The translations under genes and the position numbers were made by a program. Below, piece after piece: positions 17,332 through 27,096 of a stretch of 64,000 nt of DNA; position 1 is the first letter of the stretch; each line of letters opens with the position of its first letter. The stretch is from Gammaproteobacteria bacterium (GTDB lineage: Bacteria; Pseudomonadota; Gammaproteobacteria; Ga0077536), in NCBI GenBank assembly GCA_024235015.1, contig JACKNG010000005.1, forward strand, positions 248,001 to 312,000, given 5' to 3'. The notes beneath the pieces are model-generated. The model worked only from the letters and a program-made list of their open reading frames with translations, had not been told where the DNA came from and searched no databases.

Positions 17332-20154
17332 ATGCCCTCAATCCGCACAATCCACTTGCTCCTGTGCGCCGCGCTCGCCTTCGTGAACACCGGCCCGGCC
17401 GGTGCCGCGCTCGCGCCCAGTACGGCTGCCGAATTCCACGAGAAGGCGGTGCAGCTCGAATCGCAACACAAGGCGCTCGATGCCATCATCGAAATCAAGA
17501 ACGCGCTGCAGGCCGATCCGAACCATTTGCCTTCGCTGCTCCTCGCCGGACGCATCTATCTCGAGCAATCGCTCGGCCTGGCGGCCGAAGACTCCCTGCG
17601 TACCGCGCTCAACGCCGGCGCGGACCGCAGCCTGGTCCTACCGCTGCTGGGCGAAGCCCTGCTCCTGCAGCGCAAGGCGGCGCGGGTCCTGGTCGAAGTG
17701 CAGCCGGACGGCCTCGCCAACCAAGCCGCCGCGCGCGTCCATGCCCTGCGCGCGCAGGCTCATCTGCTACGCCAAGAGACGACCAAGGCCGCCGCCGAGA
17801 TCGATCGTGCCCAGGCACTCGAGCCCGATCTGCTCGACGCGCAGCTCGCCCGCGCAACGCTCGAAATGCACGAAAACAAGCCGCTGGCGGCCCGCGACAT
17901 CGTCGCCGACGCGGTCGCACGCCATCCCGGGAGCAGCGAGGCCTGGAGTCTCTACGGCGCAATCCAACACACCCTGCGCAAGCCGAGCGCGGCCCTCGAC
18001 GCCTACGCCAAGGCGATCGAACTGACGCCGCGCAATATCGACGTGCGCATCGCGCGCGTCGGCCTGCTCATCGATCTCGGTCGCGATGCCGAAGCCACGC
18101 CCGATCTCGACTACATCGACGAGGAATTCCCCAAGGAACCGCGCGCCGCCTACCTGCGCTCGGTGATCGCCGCGCGTGCCGGCGACCTCGATGCCGCGCG
18201 GGCCGCGCTCGACGTCGCGATCACCGCACTCATTCCGCTGGACGAGGAAACCTTCCAGAATGACCCCGCGCTGCAACTGATCCTGGGCCTGGCCAATTAC
18301 GGCCTGCAGCGCTACGAGGCCGCAGCGGCGCCGCTGCAGGCGTACATCGTCAAGCAACCGCGCGACGTCGGCGCGCGCAAGGCCCTCGGTGACATCCTGC
18401 TGCGGCTCGGCTCCGCACGCGACGCCATCCCGGTGCTGGAGCCGGTGACCACGCTCGCGCCCGAGGATTCGCGGGCCAGGCTGCTGCTGGCAACCGCCTA
18501 TGCCATCAGTGGTTACGAGGCCAAGGCCACGGCGCTGCTCGAGGACGTCACCGGGGAACCGCGCAGCGCGGCAGCCGCGCGCGGTCGCCTCGCCATGCTG
18601 AACATCGGCGCCGGCCGCGTCACCCAGGGGCTGTCCGACCTCGCCACGGCGTTCGCCGAGGATCCATCCGATGCCCAGGGCGGCATCGCGCTGGTGGTGA
18701 CCTACATGCGCCAGGGCCGGCTCGACGATGCCGTCACCGCGGCACGTACCCTGGCCGCGACCGATCCGGCCAACCCGGTTTTCACCAACCTGCTCGGCAT
18801 CGCCCTGTTCACCGCCGACAAGACGGACGAGGCCCGTCCGCTCTTCGAACAGATCCTCGCCGAGCAGCCCGACTTCCGCCCGGCCGCCATCAACCTCGCC
18901 AAGCTCGACCTGCGGACGGGCAAGCTCGACGCCGCGCGCACCCGCCTGCAACAACTGCTGGCGGTCAAGCCGGACGACAGCAAGGTCATGCTGGAGCTGT
19001 CCCGGGTGGCCCTGGCGGCTGGCGACAAACGCGAGGGCCTGCGCCTGGCCGAAGATGCCGCGCGGCCACGCAAGGCCGGCCTGGACGCCCTCTTCCACCT
19101 CTACAACCTGTACCTCGCCGACGGCAAGCTCGACGAAGCCTACGACCTCGCGCTGCGCGCCAAGGCCCGCGACGATACGAACTTCGAGGTGCTCGAGCGA
19201 CTCGCCGCGGTCCTCATCCGCCTCGGCCAGCGTGACGATGCCCGCGCCACGCTGAAGACCATGTCCCAAGTCGCCGGTTTCGATCCCGACAAGCAGCTGC
19301 GCACGGCTTCCTACCAGATCCGGATCGGCCAGTTCGCTGACGCCGAGTACGCGCTGTTCAAGGCGCTGCAGGAGAATCCCGATCACCAGATGGTGCGCCT
19401 GGCCCAGATCGAGCTGTCCCTGGCCAAGCGCGCATTCGACGAGGCGCGTGAGCGTGCTTCGGCGTTGATTGCGCAGCAGCCCGAGCTTGCCGCCGCCTTC
19501 GTGTTTCGCGCCCAGGCCGCGCTCGGACTGAAGGACTATGCCGGAGCGCTCGAAGACTACGATCGCGCCAACTCGCTCAGCCCGAGCACCGAGGGCACGC
19601 TCGGCGGCTATCGCGCGCTGGCCGCGAGTGGCCGCCTCGACGACGCTCGCGCGCGCCTCGAACGCTGGCTCGAGCGTCACCCCGACGACGTCTCGGTGCG
19701 CATCGCCCTGGGCGAGCACTGCATACGCGCCGGGGAGCTCGAGCGGGCGCGCACGATCTACGACGATCTCGTCGCTGCCCGGCCCGAAGACGCCGGCTTG
19801 CGCAACAACCTCGCCCTGCTCGACCTTCAGCTCGGCGACAACGCGCGGGCGCTCGACAACGCCCGCGCCGCCTACACCCTGGCGCCGCAGGATGCGGGCG
19901 TGAACGACACGCTCGGTTGGATCCTGGTCCAGACCGGCGCCCACGAGGAAGCGCTGAATTTCCTGCGCGAAGCCCTCGCCCGGCGCGCCGGCGACAACGA
20001 GATCCGCTACCACCTGGCGGTGGTCCTGGAGCGGCTCGGCCGGCCGCAGGAGGCGCGCACGGAAGTCGAACAGGTATTGGCGAACGGCCGTGATTTCGCC
20101 AGCCGGGCCGCGGCCCTCAGCCTGCGGGACAGCCTGGATGCTGCCGCGCCCTGA
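17332..20154 (+). CDS. prsT: PrsT-like TPR protein of the PEP-CTERM system
   Basis: A 940-residue protein with a signal peptide (LLLCAALAFVNTGPAGAALA) followed by more than twenty tetratricopeptide-like helix pairs up to the C-terminus. The first repeat, EKAVQLESQHKALDAIIEIKNALQADPNHLPS, closely resembles the opening of PrsT, a TPR protein that accompanies PEP-CTERM/exosortase gene sets. It likely sits in the periplasm, or at the outer membrane if lipidated, but no lipobox cysteine is obvious. The ATG at 17332 is chosen because it starts the signal peptide. A PEP-CTERM protein gene follows 0.5 kb downstream. Confidence 0.82.
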   Translation: MPSIRTIHLLLCAALAFVNTGPAGAALAPSTAAEFHEKAVQLESQHKALDAIIEIKNALQADPNHLPSLLLAGRIYLEQSLGLAAEDSLRTALNAGADRSLVLPLLGEALLLQRKAARVLVEVQPDGLANQAAARVHALRAQAHLLRQETTKAAAEIDRAQALEPDLLDAQLARATLEMHENKPLAARDIVADAVARHPGSSEAWSLYGAIQHTLRKPSAALDAYAKAIELTPRNIDVRIARVGLLIDLGRDAEATPDLDYIDEEFPKEPRAAYLRSVIAARAGDLDAARAALDVAITALIPLDEETFQNDPALQLILGLANYGLQRYEAAAAPLQAYIVKQPRDVGARKALGDILLRLGSARDAIPVLEPVTTLAPEDSRARLLLATAYAISGYEAKATALLEDVTGEPRSAAAARGRLAMLNIGAGRVTQGLSDLATAFAEDPSDAQGGIALVVTYMRQGRLDDAVTAARTLAATDPANPVFTNLLGIALFTADKTDEARPLFEQILAEQPDFRPAAINLAKLDLRTGKLDAARTRLQQLLAVKPDDSKVMLELSRVALAAGDKREGLRLAEDAARPRKAGLDALFHLYNLYLADGKLDEAYDLALRAKARDDTNFEVLERLAAVLIRLGQRDDARATLKTMSQVAGFDPDKQLRTASYQIRIGQFADAEYALFKALQENPDHQMVRLAQIELSLAKRAFDEARERASALIAQQPELAAAFVFRAQAALGLKDYAGALEDYDRANSLSPSTEGTLGGYRALAASGRLDDARARLERWLERHPDDVSVRIALGEHCIRAGELERARTIYDDLVAARPEDAGLRNNLALLDLQLGDNARALDNARAAYTLAPQDAGVNDTLGWILVQTGAHEEALNFLREALARRAGDNEIRYHLAVVLERLGRPQEARTEVEQVLANGRDFASRAAALSLRDSLDAAAP

Positions 20155-20686
20155 CGCCGGGTGTCAGGATTCTTTACACGGCAGGCCGGCGGCGGCGCGC
20201 ACCGACACGGGCCTGCGCGACGACGTCCGCGGTTACGGGTCGACGCCCCGCCGGACCGGCAGGATGCGCTTTCCGGATCACCTCGGGCATGCTGTACGCA
20301 CCCCGCAGCCAAGCCCGAACCTCATCGAATTCAATCAACTGGAAACGATTCCTCGAGATCGGCCGCGGACCGGGAAACGCGACTGAGAGGACCCGGTTGT
20401 GAAGTTTGGTTACAACTCATCGCTGTGCGGAATGGTCGCTGGCCGGACGCCGTTGCGCTGACTAAGATTGCCAGCCTGAGTGCAGGGCCCGGCGCACCCG
20501 CACGATCGCGCAGAGGGTGTCAATGGATTTTACAAATTGCCGCGCCGGATGAACTCGACGAGCAAGGAAATTCGACTAACTTATTGTTATATAAAGCTAT
20601 GTCAATTTCAGGCCCGAAACTTGCTTTGAATTCGCCATCGCTCCCCGGGCACCCGCTGGGCGCCTGACACGAGATTGGAAGACGGA
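20155..20686. other. 532-bp gene-free region upstream of the PEP-CTERM gene
   Basis: No credible coding sequence. The right half is AT-richer than its surroundings. It contains a strong sigma-54 promoter match at 20610-20625 and two imperfect dyads, at 20161-20179 (GTGT/ACAC arms) and 20396-20416 (GTTGT/ACAAC arms), that could be enhancer-binding sites. A TATATAA element at about 20588-20594 could be a second promoter. Confidence 0.6.
20610..20625 (+). promoter_or_regulatory. Sigma-54 (RpoN) promoter of the PEP-CTERM gene
   Basis: The sequence AGGCCCG-AAAC-TTGCT matches the -24/-12 consensus TGGCACG-N4-TTGCW at all but two fixed positions. The invariant GG (20611-20612) and GC (20623-20624) have the obligatory spacing. 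It lies 61 bp upstream of the start codon. PEP-CTERM genes in other proteobacteria are activated through RpoN and the PrsK/PrsR two-component system, which makes the match more credible. Confidence 0.72.
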
Positions 20687-21571
20687 ATGAAAACTATGAA
20701 CAAGAGAATCACGGCAACCGCGCTCGGCGCGCTGTGCATCGCTTTCGCTGCGAACTCGTATGCTTGGTACTCCTACAACAACTGCGGTGGCGGTGGCGGT
20801 GGCGGTGGCAGCACCTGCAACACCTACGACTGGAACTTCACCAGCACGAATCCGGACTCCAACCCGCCGGGCATCGCCGTAGACGCGACGGGCTATCACC
20901 AGAACACGGATTACAGCAACTTCATCGAACGCCCGCTGACCATTTACAGCGGCGACCACATGGCGCTGAACTACGACAACTACTACGGTAGCGGCGGCGA
21001 AGGCTCGCCTTACCACGCGTTCGACAACAGCGGCGGTTACGATCTCGTCATCTTCGAGTTCGAAGCCCCGGTCACCATCTCGCAGATCTCGATGGGCTGG
21101 TGGAGCGGTGATGCCGACTTCTCGCTGTTCGCCTTCGAACCGGTCCCGCCCGGCACCGAGTGGGGCCCCGACACGCCGCCCGGCAGCAACGGGTTCTCCT
21201 ACACCAACATGATCGCCAACGGCTGGGACCTGGTCGGCAGCTTCGATTACGACGACAACGACGTCAACGGTTACCTCGACCTCGAGGCCGTGACCAACGG
21301 CGACATCCTCAACTACGCCTCCAGCTTCTGGGCCGTGGGCGCGGTCATGGACGCCGTGGTCAACATGGGCGCGACTTATGGCAGCGGTTCGGTGGTGCAG
21401 GGCACGGGCGGTAACGACCGCTTCAAGATCGCCTCGATCGCCGGGTGCTACACCGACATCCCGCCGCCGCCGCCGAACCAGGGCGTGCCGGAACCGGCCT
21501 CGCTGGCCGTGATGGCGCTCGGCTTGGCTGGTGTGCGTCTGCGCCGGCGTCGCCGTAGCCCTCGCGCCTGA
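20687..21571 (+). CDS. PEP-CTERM surface protein
   Basis: A 294-residue exported protein. An N-terminal signal peptide (residues ~5-25, ending near NSYA) precedes a run of eight glycines encoded by alternating GGT and GGC codons. The centre is rich in Asp, Gly and aromatic residues, as in extracellular beta proteins. The C-terminus is a textbook exosortase signal: VPEPASLAVMALGLAG, a membrane helix, then a run of arginines. After sorting it would be attached to the outer surface or released into the matrix. No exosortase gene is in the window. A perfect hairpin follows the stop. Confidence 0.9.
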   Translation: MKTMNKRITATALGALCIAFAANSYAWYSYNNCGGGGGGGGSTCNTYDWNFTSTNPDSNPPGIAVDATGYHQNTDYSNFIERPLTIYSGDHMALNYDNYYGSGGEGSPYHAFDNSGGYDLVIFEFEAPVTISQISMGWWSGDADFSLFAFEPVPPGTEWGPDTPPGSNGFSYTNMIANGWDLVGSFDYDDNDVNGYLDLEAVTNGDILNYASSFWAVGAVMDAVVNMGATYGSGSVVQGTGGNDRFKIASIAGCYTDIPPPPPNQGVPEPASLAVMALGLAGVRLRRRRRSPRA

Positions 21572-21592
21572 CCGGCTCGAGCGGATACGCGT

Positions 21593-21620
21593 CAACGACC
21601 CCGCCCCGGCGGGGTCGTTG
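21593..21620. terminator. Bidirectional terminator hairpin
   Basis: A perfect 13-bp inverted repeat (CAACGACCCCGCC / GGCGGGGTCGTTG) with a 2-base spacer lies 21 bp past the PEP-CTERM stop and 43 bp before the radA stop. Position between convergent genes and stem strength support a terminator for both, although the T-tract is weak. Confidence 0.75.
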
Positions 21621-21663
21621 CGTTATGGGCCCTGGCAACGCCGCCAGCGCGGCATCCGGCTGC

Positions 21664-23028
21664 TCAATCCCGCCCCACCTCCAACGCCTCGCCGAGGCGC
21701 GAGACCACGGTCACCTCGAGGCCTTCCGGCAGCGGCTTGGGCACGTTGCCGCGCGGCACGATGGCTCGGCGGAAACCGTGCTTGGCTGCCTCGCGCAACC
21801 GTTCCGGCCCGCCCGGCACAGGCCTGATTTCGCCGGCCAGCCCGATCTCGCCAAAGGCCACCAGGTCGTTGGGCAGCGGCCGGTCACGCAGGGACGACAG
21901 CACGGCGAGAACGATGGCGAGATCGGCCCCGGTTTCCGTCACCCGCACGCCGCCGACGATGTTGGCGAACACGTCGCAGCCGGCGGTCGATACGCCACCG
22001 TGACGATTGAGCACCGCGAGCAGCATCGACAGACGGTTCTGATCCAGGCCGACGGTGACGCGGCGCGGATTGCCGAGCTGTGATTCGTCGACCAGGGCCT
22101 GCACCTCGACCAGCATCGGGCGGGTACCTTCGCGGGTGACCATGACCACGCTGCCGGGCACCGCGCTGTCGTGGCGCGACAGCAGGATCGCGCTGGGATT
22201 GGCGATCTCGCGCAGGCCGGTGTCCGTCATGGCGAACACGCCGAGTTCATTGACCGCACCGAAGCGGTTCTTGATCGCCCGGATCATGCGGTAGCGGCCG
22301 TCCGGATCGCCCTCGAAGTAGAGCGTCGCATCGACCATGTGCTCGAGGACCCGCGGCCCGGCGATGCTGCCATCCTTGGTCACGTGCCCGATGAGGTAGA
22401 GCGCGGTGCCGCTGCTCTTGGCGAAGCCGACCAGGCGCGACGCGCATTCGCGCACCTGGCCGACGCTGCCAGGCGGCGATTGCAGCGCCTCGGAATAGAC
22501 CGTCTGGATGGAATCGATCACCAGCACCGCTGGCCGGGCACGCGCGGCCTCGGCGAGGATGCGCTCGAGATCGGTCTCGGTGAGCAGCTTGAGGTCGGCG
22601 ACCGGCAACTTGAGGCGCTCGGCACGCAAGGCGATCTGAGCCGCCGATTCCTCGCCGCTGACGTAGAGGGCGTCGACCCCGTTCAGGCCGCGCGCCGCGG
22701 CCAGGCTCTGCAACAGCAGCGTGGTCTTGCCGATGCCGGGATCCCCGCCCAGCAGCACCACCGAGCCCACTACCAGGCCGCCGCCGAGTACCCGGTTGAG
22801 TTCACCGAGGCCGGTGTCGAGACGCGGCCGGTCCTCGGTGGCGACTTCGCCGAGGGTCTGCACGCGCGGCACCGCACCGCTGCCGGCGAAACGCTGGCGC
22901 TTGTCGCGCGCCGCCTCGGCGCGGATCTCGACCAGGGTGTTCCAGGCCTCGCACTCGGCGCATTGTCCCGACCACTTCGGCGCCACCGCGCCGCACTGCT
23001 GGCACTGGTACTGGGTCCTGGCCTTCAC
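21664..23028 (-). CDS. radA: DNA repair protein RadA
   Basis: A 454-residue branch-migration ATPase. The N-terminal zinc finger is CQQCGAVAPKWSGQCAEC. The Walker A motif is GGDPGIGKTTL, the RadA-specific KNRFG motif is present, and the C-terminal Lon-protease-like domain includes NIVGGVRVTETGADLA. A GTG start at 23028 overlaps the alr stop by four bases (GTGA), pointing to coupled translation at the end of the dnaB-alr-radA series. Confidence 0.96.
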   Translation of the reverse strand: MKARTQYQCQQCGAVAPKWSGQCAECEAWNTLVEIRAEAARDKRQRFAGSGAVPRVQTLGEVATEDRPRLDTGLGELNRVLGGGLVVGSVVLLGGDPGIGKTTLLLQSLAAARGLNGVDALYVSGEESAAQIALRAERLKLPVADLKLLTETDLERILAEAARARPAVLVIDSIQTVYSEALQSPPGSVGQVRECASRLVGFAKSSGTALYLIGHVTKDGSIAGPRVLEHMVDATLYFEGDPDGRYRMIRAIKNRFGAVNELGVFAMTDTGLREIANPSAILLSRHDSAVPGSVVMVTREGTRPMLVEVQALVDESQLGNPRRVTVGLDQNRLSMLLAVLNRHGGVSTAGCDVFANIVGGVRVTETGADLAIVLAVLSSLRDRPLPNDLVAFGEIGLAGEIRPVPGGPERLREAAKHGFRRAIVPRGNVPKPLPEGLEVTVVSRLGEALEVGRD

Positions 23029-24092
23029 GGTGCGCCCTCGCTGTAGTGCGCGCGCATGCGCACGCGGCACAGCAACTCGTAGGGGATGGTACCGGAGGCC
23101 CGCGCGACGTCCTCGACCGGCAGCCCGGCGCCCCACAGGGTCACCGGGTCGCCGAACGCGGCTGCCGGCACCGGCCGCAGGTCGACCGTCATCATGTCCA
23201 TCGAGCAATTGCCGATGACCTGGGTGCGTACGCCGCCGACCAGCACCGGCGTACCGGTCCGCGCGTGGCGCGGGTAGCCGTCGGCGTAACCGTAGGCCAC
23301 CACCCCGACCGGCATCTCCTCGGGACACACGAAGGCGCCGCCGTAGCCGACCGCCTCGCCGGCCGCCACGCGGCGGACCGCGATGAGCCGCGAGCGCAGC
23401 GTCATGACCGGACGCAGGCCGAGCGCCGCGGCCGGCTCGTCGTCGAGCGGGGAGACACCGTAGAGCATCAGCCCGGGCCGCACCCAGTCAGCATGCGCGG
23501 CCGGCCGTGCCAGCAGCGCCCCCGAATTGGCCAGGCTGCGCTCGCCCGCGGTGTCGCCGAGCATGCGTTCGAAACAAAGCTGCTGGGCGGCGACGCTAGG
23601 ATCGCCGCGACGATGGGCATTGGCGAAGTGGGTCATGAAGCGCAGCGGCGCGGCGCACGCGCGCGCCGCTGCCACGATTTCGGCGAAGCGTTGCGGCGCG
23701 AAACCCAGGCGATGCATGCCGGTGTCGAACTTGAGCCATACCGGCAGCCGGCAGCGTGCCGCACGCAGCATCTCGATCTGCTCGAAGGTGTGCACCACGA
23801 CTTCGAGGCCAAGGCCGACGATGGTGGCGATCTCGGCGGCCTCGAACGGCCCCTCCAACAGCACGATGGGCTTGCTCGAACCGCCCTCGCGCAAGGCCAC
23901 CGCCTCCTCCAGGGAAGCCACGGCGAAGGCATCGGCGGCGTCGAACAGGCGCGCCATGCGCGCGATGCCGTGGCCATAGGCATCGGCCTTGATCACGGCC
24001 ATCACGCGCGCGCCCGGCGCGTGGCGGCGGGCGAGCTGGAGATTGTGGCTGGCTGCCTGCGGGTCGATGATGGCCCGCGCCGGCCGGGTCAT
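23025..24092 (-). CDS. alr: Alanine racemase
   Basis: A 355-residue PLP enzyme that makes D-alanine for peptidoglycan. The PLP lysine lies in VIKADAYGHG (residues ~32-42). The second catalytic base, a tyrosine, lies in VGYGGAFVCPEE of the C-terminal beta domain, and GYADGYPRHA is intact. The start overlaps dnaB (ATGA), the usual order in gammaproteobacteria. Confidence 0.95.
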   Translation of the reverse strand: MTRPARAIIDPQAASHNLQLARRHAPGARVMAVIKADAYGHGIARMARLFDAADAFAVASLEEAVALREGGSSKPIVLLEGPFEAAEIATIVGLGLEVVVHTFEQIEMLRAARCRLPVWLKFDTGMHRLGFAPQRFAEIVAAARACAAPLRFMTHFANAHRRGDPSVAAQQLCFERMLGDTAGERSLANSGALLARPAAHADWVRPGLMLYGVSPLDDEPAAALGLRPVMTLRSRLIAVRRVAAGEAVGYGGAFVCPEEMPVGVVAYGYADGYPRHARTGTPVLVGGVRTQVIGNCSMDMMTVDLRPVPAAAFGDPVTLWGAGLPVEDVARASGTIPYELLCRVRMRAHYSEGAP

Positions 24093-25483
24093 TCGTAGTC
24101 CCCGCCGAAACCCTCGTGCGAAAGGTTCTCGAACAGGGTGTATTCGCCGAAGAAGCGCAGCTTGCAGGTCCCGATCGGGCCGTTGCGCTGCTTGCCGATG
24201 ATGATCTCCGCGATGCCCTTGTCGGGGCTGTCCTCGTTGTAGACCTCGTCGCGGTAGATGAACATGATGACGTCGGCATCCTGCTCGATGGCCCCCGATT
24301 CGCGCAGGTCGGACATCACCGGACGCTTGTCGTTGCGCTGCTCGAGGCTGCGGTTGAGCTGCGACAGTGCGATCACCGGGCACTCGAGTTCCTTGGCCAG
24401 GGCCTTGAGCGAGCGCGAGATCTCGGAAATCTCGGTGGCCCGGTTCTCCTTCGTACCGGGTACCTGCATGAGCTGCAGGTAATCGATGACGATGAGGCCG
24501 AGACCGTGTTCGCGCGCCAGCCGCCGGCAGCGTGCGCGCAGGTCGCCGGGGGTGAGTGCCGGCGTGTCGTCGATGAACAGCTTGACCTCGCTCAGCATGC
24601 CCACCGAGCTGGTCAGGCGCGGCCAGTCGTCATCGGACAGCTTGCCGGTACGCACCTTGTGCTGGTCGATGCGGCCGAGCGACGACAGCATACGCATGGC
24701 GAGCTGCTCACTCGGCATTTCCATCGAGAAGATGGCGACCGGCAACTCGTCCTTGATCGCGGCGTTCTGCGCGAGATTGAGGGCAAAGGCAGTCTTACCC
24801 ATCGAGGGCCGTCCGGCGATGATGACGAGGTCGGATTTCTGCAGGCCGGCAGTCTTGCGATCGAGGTCGTAGAAGCCGGTGGCGACGCCGGTCAGCGGGT
24901 TGTCACGCTGGAACAGGTAATCGATGCGATCGAGCGCATCGACCAGCAGTTCCTTGATCGGGCGGAAGCCGCGCCGCCCGCGCGATTCGCGTTCGGCGAT
25001 CTCGAAGACCAGGCTCTCGGCGGAATCGAGCAACTCGTCGGGGCTGCGCCCCTCGGGACGGAACGCGCTGTCGGCAATGCGGGTGCCGGCGCTGATCAGC
25101 TCGCGCAGGATCGCGCGCTGCCGCACGATATCGGCGTAAGCGGCGATGTTGGCCGCGCTGGGGGTGTTCTCGGCGAGCTGTGCCAGGTAGCTCATGCCGC
25201 CCACCGCGGCGAGGTTACCGTGGCTGTCCAGCCACTCGGCTACGGTGACGACATCGAAGGGCTTGTTGTCGCCGGCCAGTTCCAGCACCGCGTTGTAGAC
25301 GGCGCCGTGGTCGCGACGGTAGAAGTCGTCGGTGCTGATCTTCTCCGAGACCTGGATCAGCGCCTCGTTGTCCAGCATCAGGCCGCCGAGCACGGCCTGT
25401 TCGGCCTCGATCGAATGCGGCGGGACCTTGAGTGCGTCGGTCGCGGCGTCGGCGACGAAGCGCGCGGGAGTGTCGAGCGCCAT
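24089..25483 (-). CDS. dnaB: Replicative DNA helicase DnaB
   Basis: A 464-residue hexameric helicase. The N-terminal domain starts with VPPHSIEAEQAVLGGLMLDN. The RecA-like domain has Walker A AGRPSMGKTAFALN, Walker B LIVIDYLQLM and the arginine-finger region SDLRESGAIEQDADV. No intein is present. It follows rplI by 97 bp, as in many relatives. Confidence 0.97.
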   Translation of the reverse strand: MALDTPARFVADAATDALKVPPHSIEAEQAVLGGLMLDNEALIQVSEKISTDDFYRRDHGAVYNAVLELAGDNKPFDVVTVAEWLDSHGNLAAVGGMSYLAQLAENTPSAANIAAYADIVRQRAILRELISAGTRIADSAFRPEGRSPDELLDSAESLVFEIAERESRGRRGFRPIKELLVDALDRIDYLFQRDNPLTGVATGFYDLDRKTAGLQKSDLVIIAGRPSMGKTAFALNLAQNAAIKDELPVAIFSMEMPSEQLAMRMLSSLGRIDQHKVRTGKLSDDDWPRLTSSVGMLSEVKLFIDDTPALTPGDLRARCRRLAREHGLGLIVIDYLQLMQVPGTKENRATEISEISRSLKALAKELECPVIALSQLNRSLEQRNDKRPVMSDLRESGAIEQDADVIMFIYRDEVYNEDSPDKGIAEIIIGKQRNGPIGTCKLRFFGEYTLFENLSHEGFGGDYE

Positions 25484-25580
25484 GGCGGTCAGGCAGTGCC
25501 TGCCGCGGCGCCAGGGCGCGCGGCCGGCCGTGCGTATCCGTGCCCGGACACGTCGTGACGGCTGCGCGCGCCCAGCATCA

Positions 25581-26045
25581 TCAGCCCTGGGCGATGCCGT
25601 CCTCGGCGACGATGCGCACGGTGATCTCGGCGTCGACGTCGGCGTGCAAATGCACCTCGACGGCGAAGTCGCCGACTTCACGCAGCGCGCCGTTGGGCAG
25701 GCGCACTTCGCGCTTCTCGATGGTCACCCCGGCCGCGCTCACGGCCGCGGCGATGTCCGCGGTACCGACCGAGCCGAACAGCTTGCCTTCCGCACCGGCC
25801 TTGGCGGTGACGGTCACGACCATGTCCTTGAGCGCTTCGGCACGTGCAGTCGCCGAGCCCAGCGCGTCGGCCTGGGCGCGTTCGAGTTCGGCGCGCTGTT
25901 CCTCGAAGCGGGCGATGTTGTCCGGCGTCGCCGGCACCGCCTTGCGCTGCGGAACGAGGTAGTTGCGGCCGTAACCCGCGCTGACGGTGACGCGATCACC
26001 GAGCGCACCGAGGCGGTGGATCTTTTCGAGCAGAATGACGTCCAT
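25581..26045 (-). CDS. rplI: 50S ribosomal protein L9
   Basis: A 154-residue ribosomal protein. The N-terminal domain MDVILLEKIHRLGALGDRVTVSAGYGRNYLVPQ is typical. A long connecting helix (~45-75) leads to the C-terminal RNA-binding domain with KLFGSVGTADIAAAV. Part of the rpsF-rpsR-DUF2232-rplI operon. Confidence 0.97.
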   Translation of the reverse strand: MDVILLEKIHRLGALGDRVTVSAGYGRNYLVPQRKAVPATPDNIARFEEQRAELERAQADALGSATARAEALKDMVVTVTAKAGAEGKLFGSVGTADIAAAVSAAGVTIEKREVRLPNGALREVGDFAVEVHLHADVDAEITVRIVAEDGIAQG

Positions 26046-26153
26046 AGTTACTTGTCCTCGAGCGCGGAAGGCCGCGCGTTACAGGGGCACCCCGGGGAGT
26101 GCCGAATTCGTCGTCGAACCGCCTTCCGCAGGGTCACCGCGGGGCACGGTCGC

Positions 26154-27077
26154 TCAAGCTTCGCCGTCCTCGCGCCCACGCCGGGCGCTCAGGCGGCGGA
26201 AATCGCTCACGCAGTCGGCCACGCCGGCGGTCGCCAGTACCGGGCCGACGATCTGCGGCGTGAGTGCGAGCAGCACGTACAGCCCGACCAGCCAACCCCT
26301 TGCCAGCGTCACCACCCGTGCGCGGTGGTGGATTACCGCGAGCCCCTGGAAGGCGAACAATACCACCACGATCACGAAGCAGTCACCGGCGATGCCGAGT
26401 GCTTCCACGCCGCTCAGCCGAGCCAGCATGCCGGCGCCGCTCAGCGCCGCCACCGGCAACAACAGACGCGGCAGGCGCAGCTCGCGGAACTCGGCGCCGA
26501 AGCCGCCGGGGTTGTACAGCACCGCCTGCCACCAGCGCGCGAGCAGGATGGTCGCAGCGTACAGGCTGAACATCGCGACCAGGGTCCAGTGATGGACCTG
26601 GCGCGCGATGATCGCCACCTGCTCCGCGCCGAGGCGCGGCCCGCCTTCGGCAGCCAGGGCGTCGAACAGGGCCTGCAGCCGCGTCGCCCAGAAGGCGTCG
26701 ACATCGCCGACCCCGACCCGCATGACAACGGCATAAGCCGTGACCAGCGCCGCAATCATCATCAATGGCAGCGCCTGGTGCCGCGTGCGCGCCAGGTTCA
26801 ACGCCATCAGCCAGGCCGGGAGCCAGACGATCAGGCCCAGCACCATGACGGGGACGGCCGGCAGCCCCAGCCCGATACGCACGGCGACGACGAGACTCGT
26901 CGCCAGCGCCATGATCTTGAGCCCTTCGCGCGAGCCCTGGCGTAGCGCGGTGAGACCGACGGTGGCACCACTGAAGACGATCAGCACACCGAACGACAGC
27001 GCGCCGAGCAAGGTCGCCGCCGCCACCGCGGCCGCCTGGAACGGCCCACGCATGGCGAACCGTGCGAGGAAACGCAC
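26154..27077 (-). CDS. DUF2232/YybS-like membrane protein
   Basis: A 307-residue integral membrane protein with about eight hydrophobic helices and a cluster of charged residues at the C-terminus (LSARRGREDGEA). Position between rpsR and rplI is the usual place of the DUF2232 family in gammaproteobacteria. Molecular role unknown. Confidence 0.75.
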   Translation of the reverse strand: MRFLARFAMRGPFQAAAVAAATLLGALSFGVLIVFSGATVGLTALRQGSREGLKIMALATSLVVAVRIGLGLPAVPVMVLGLIVWLPAWLMALNLARTRHQALPLMMIAALVTAYAVVMRVGVGDVDAFWATRLQALFDALAAEGGPRLGAEQVAIIARQVHHWTLVAMFSLYAATILLARWWQAVLYNPGGFGAEFRELRLPRLLLPVAALSGAGMLARLSGVEALGIAGDCFVIVVVLFAFQGLAVIHHRARVVTLARGWLVGLYVLLALTPQIVGPVLATAGVADCVSDFRRLSARRGREDGEA

Positions 27078-27096
27078 GGCGCAAGACCCTCAGCGC

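Noticed and set aside
20440..20456. Second sigma-54-like motif (TGGCCGG ... TTGC)
   Set aside because: The distance between GG and GC is two bases too long; RpoN does not tolerate this.
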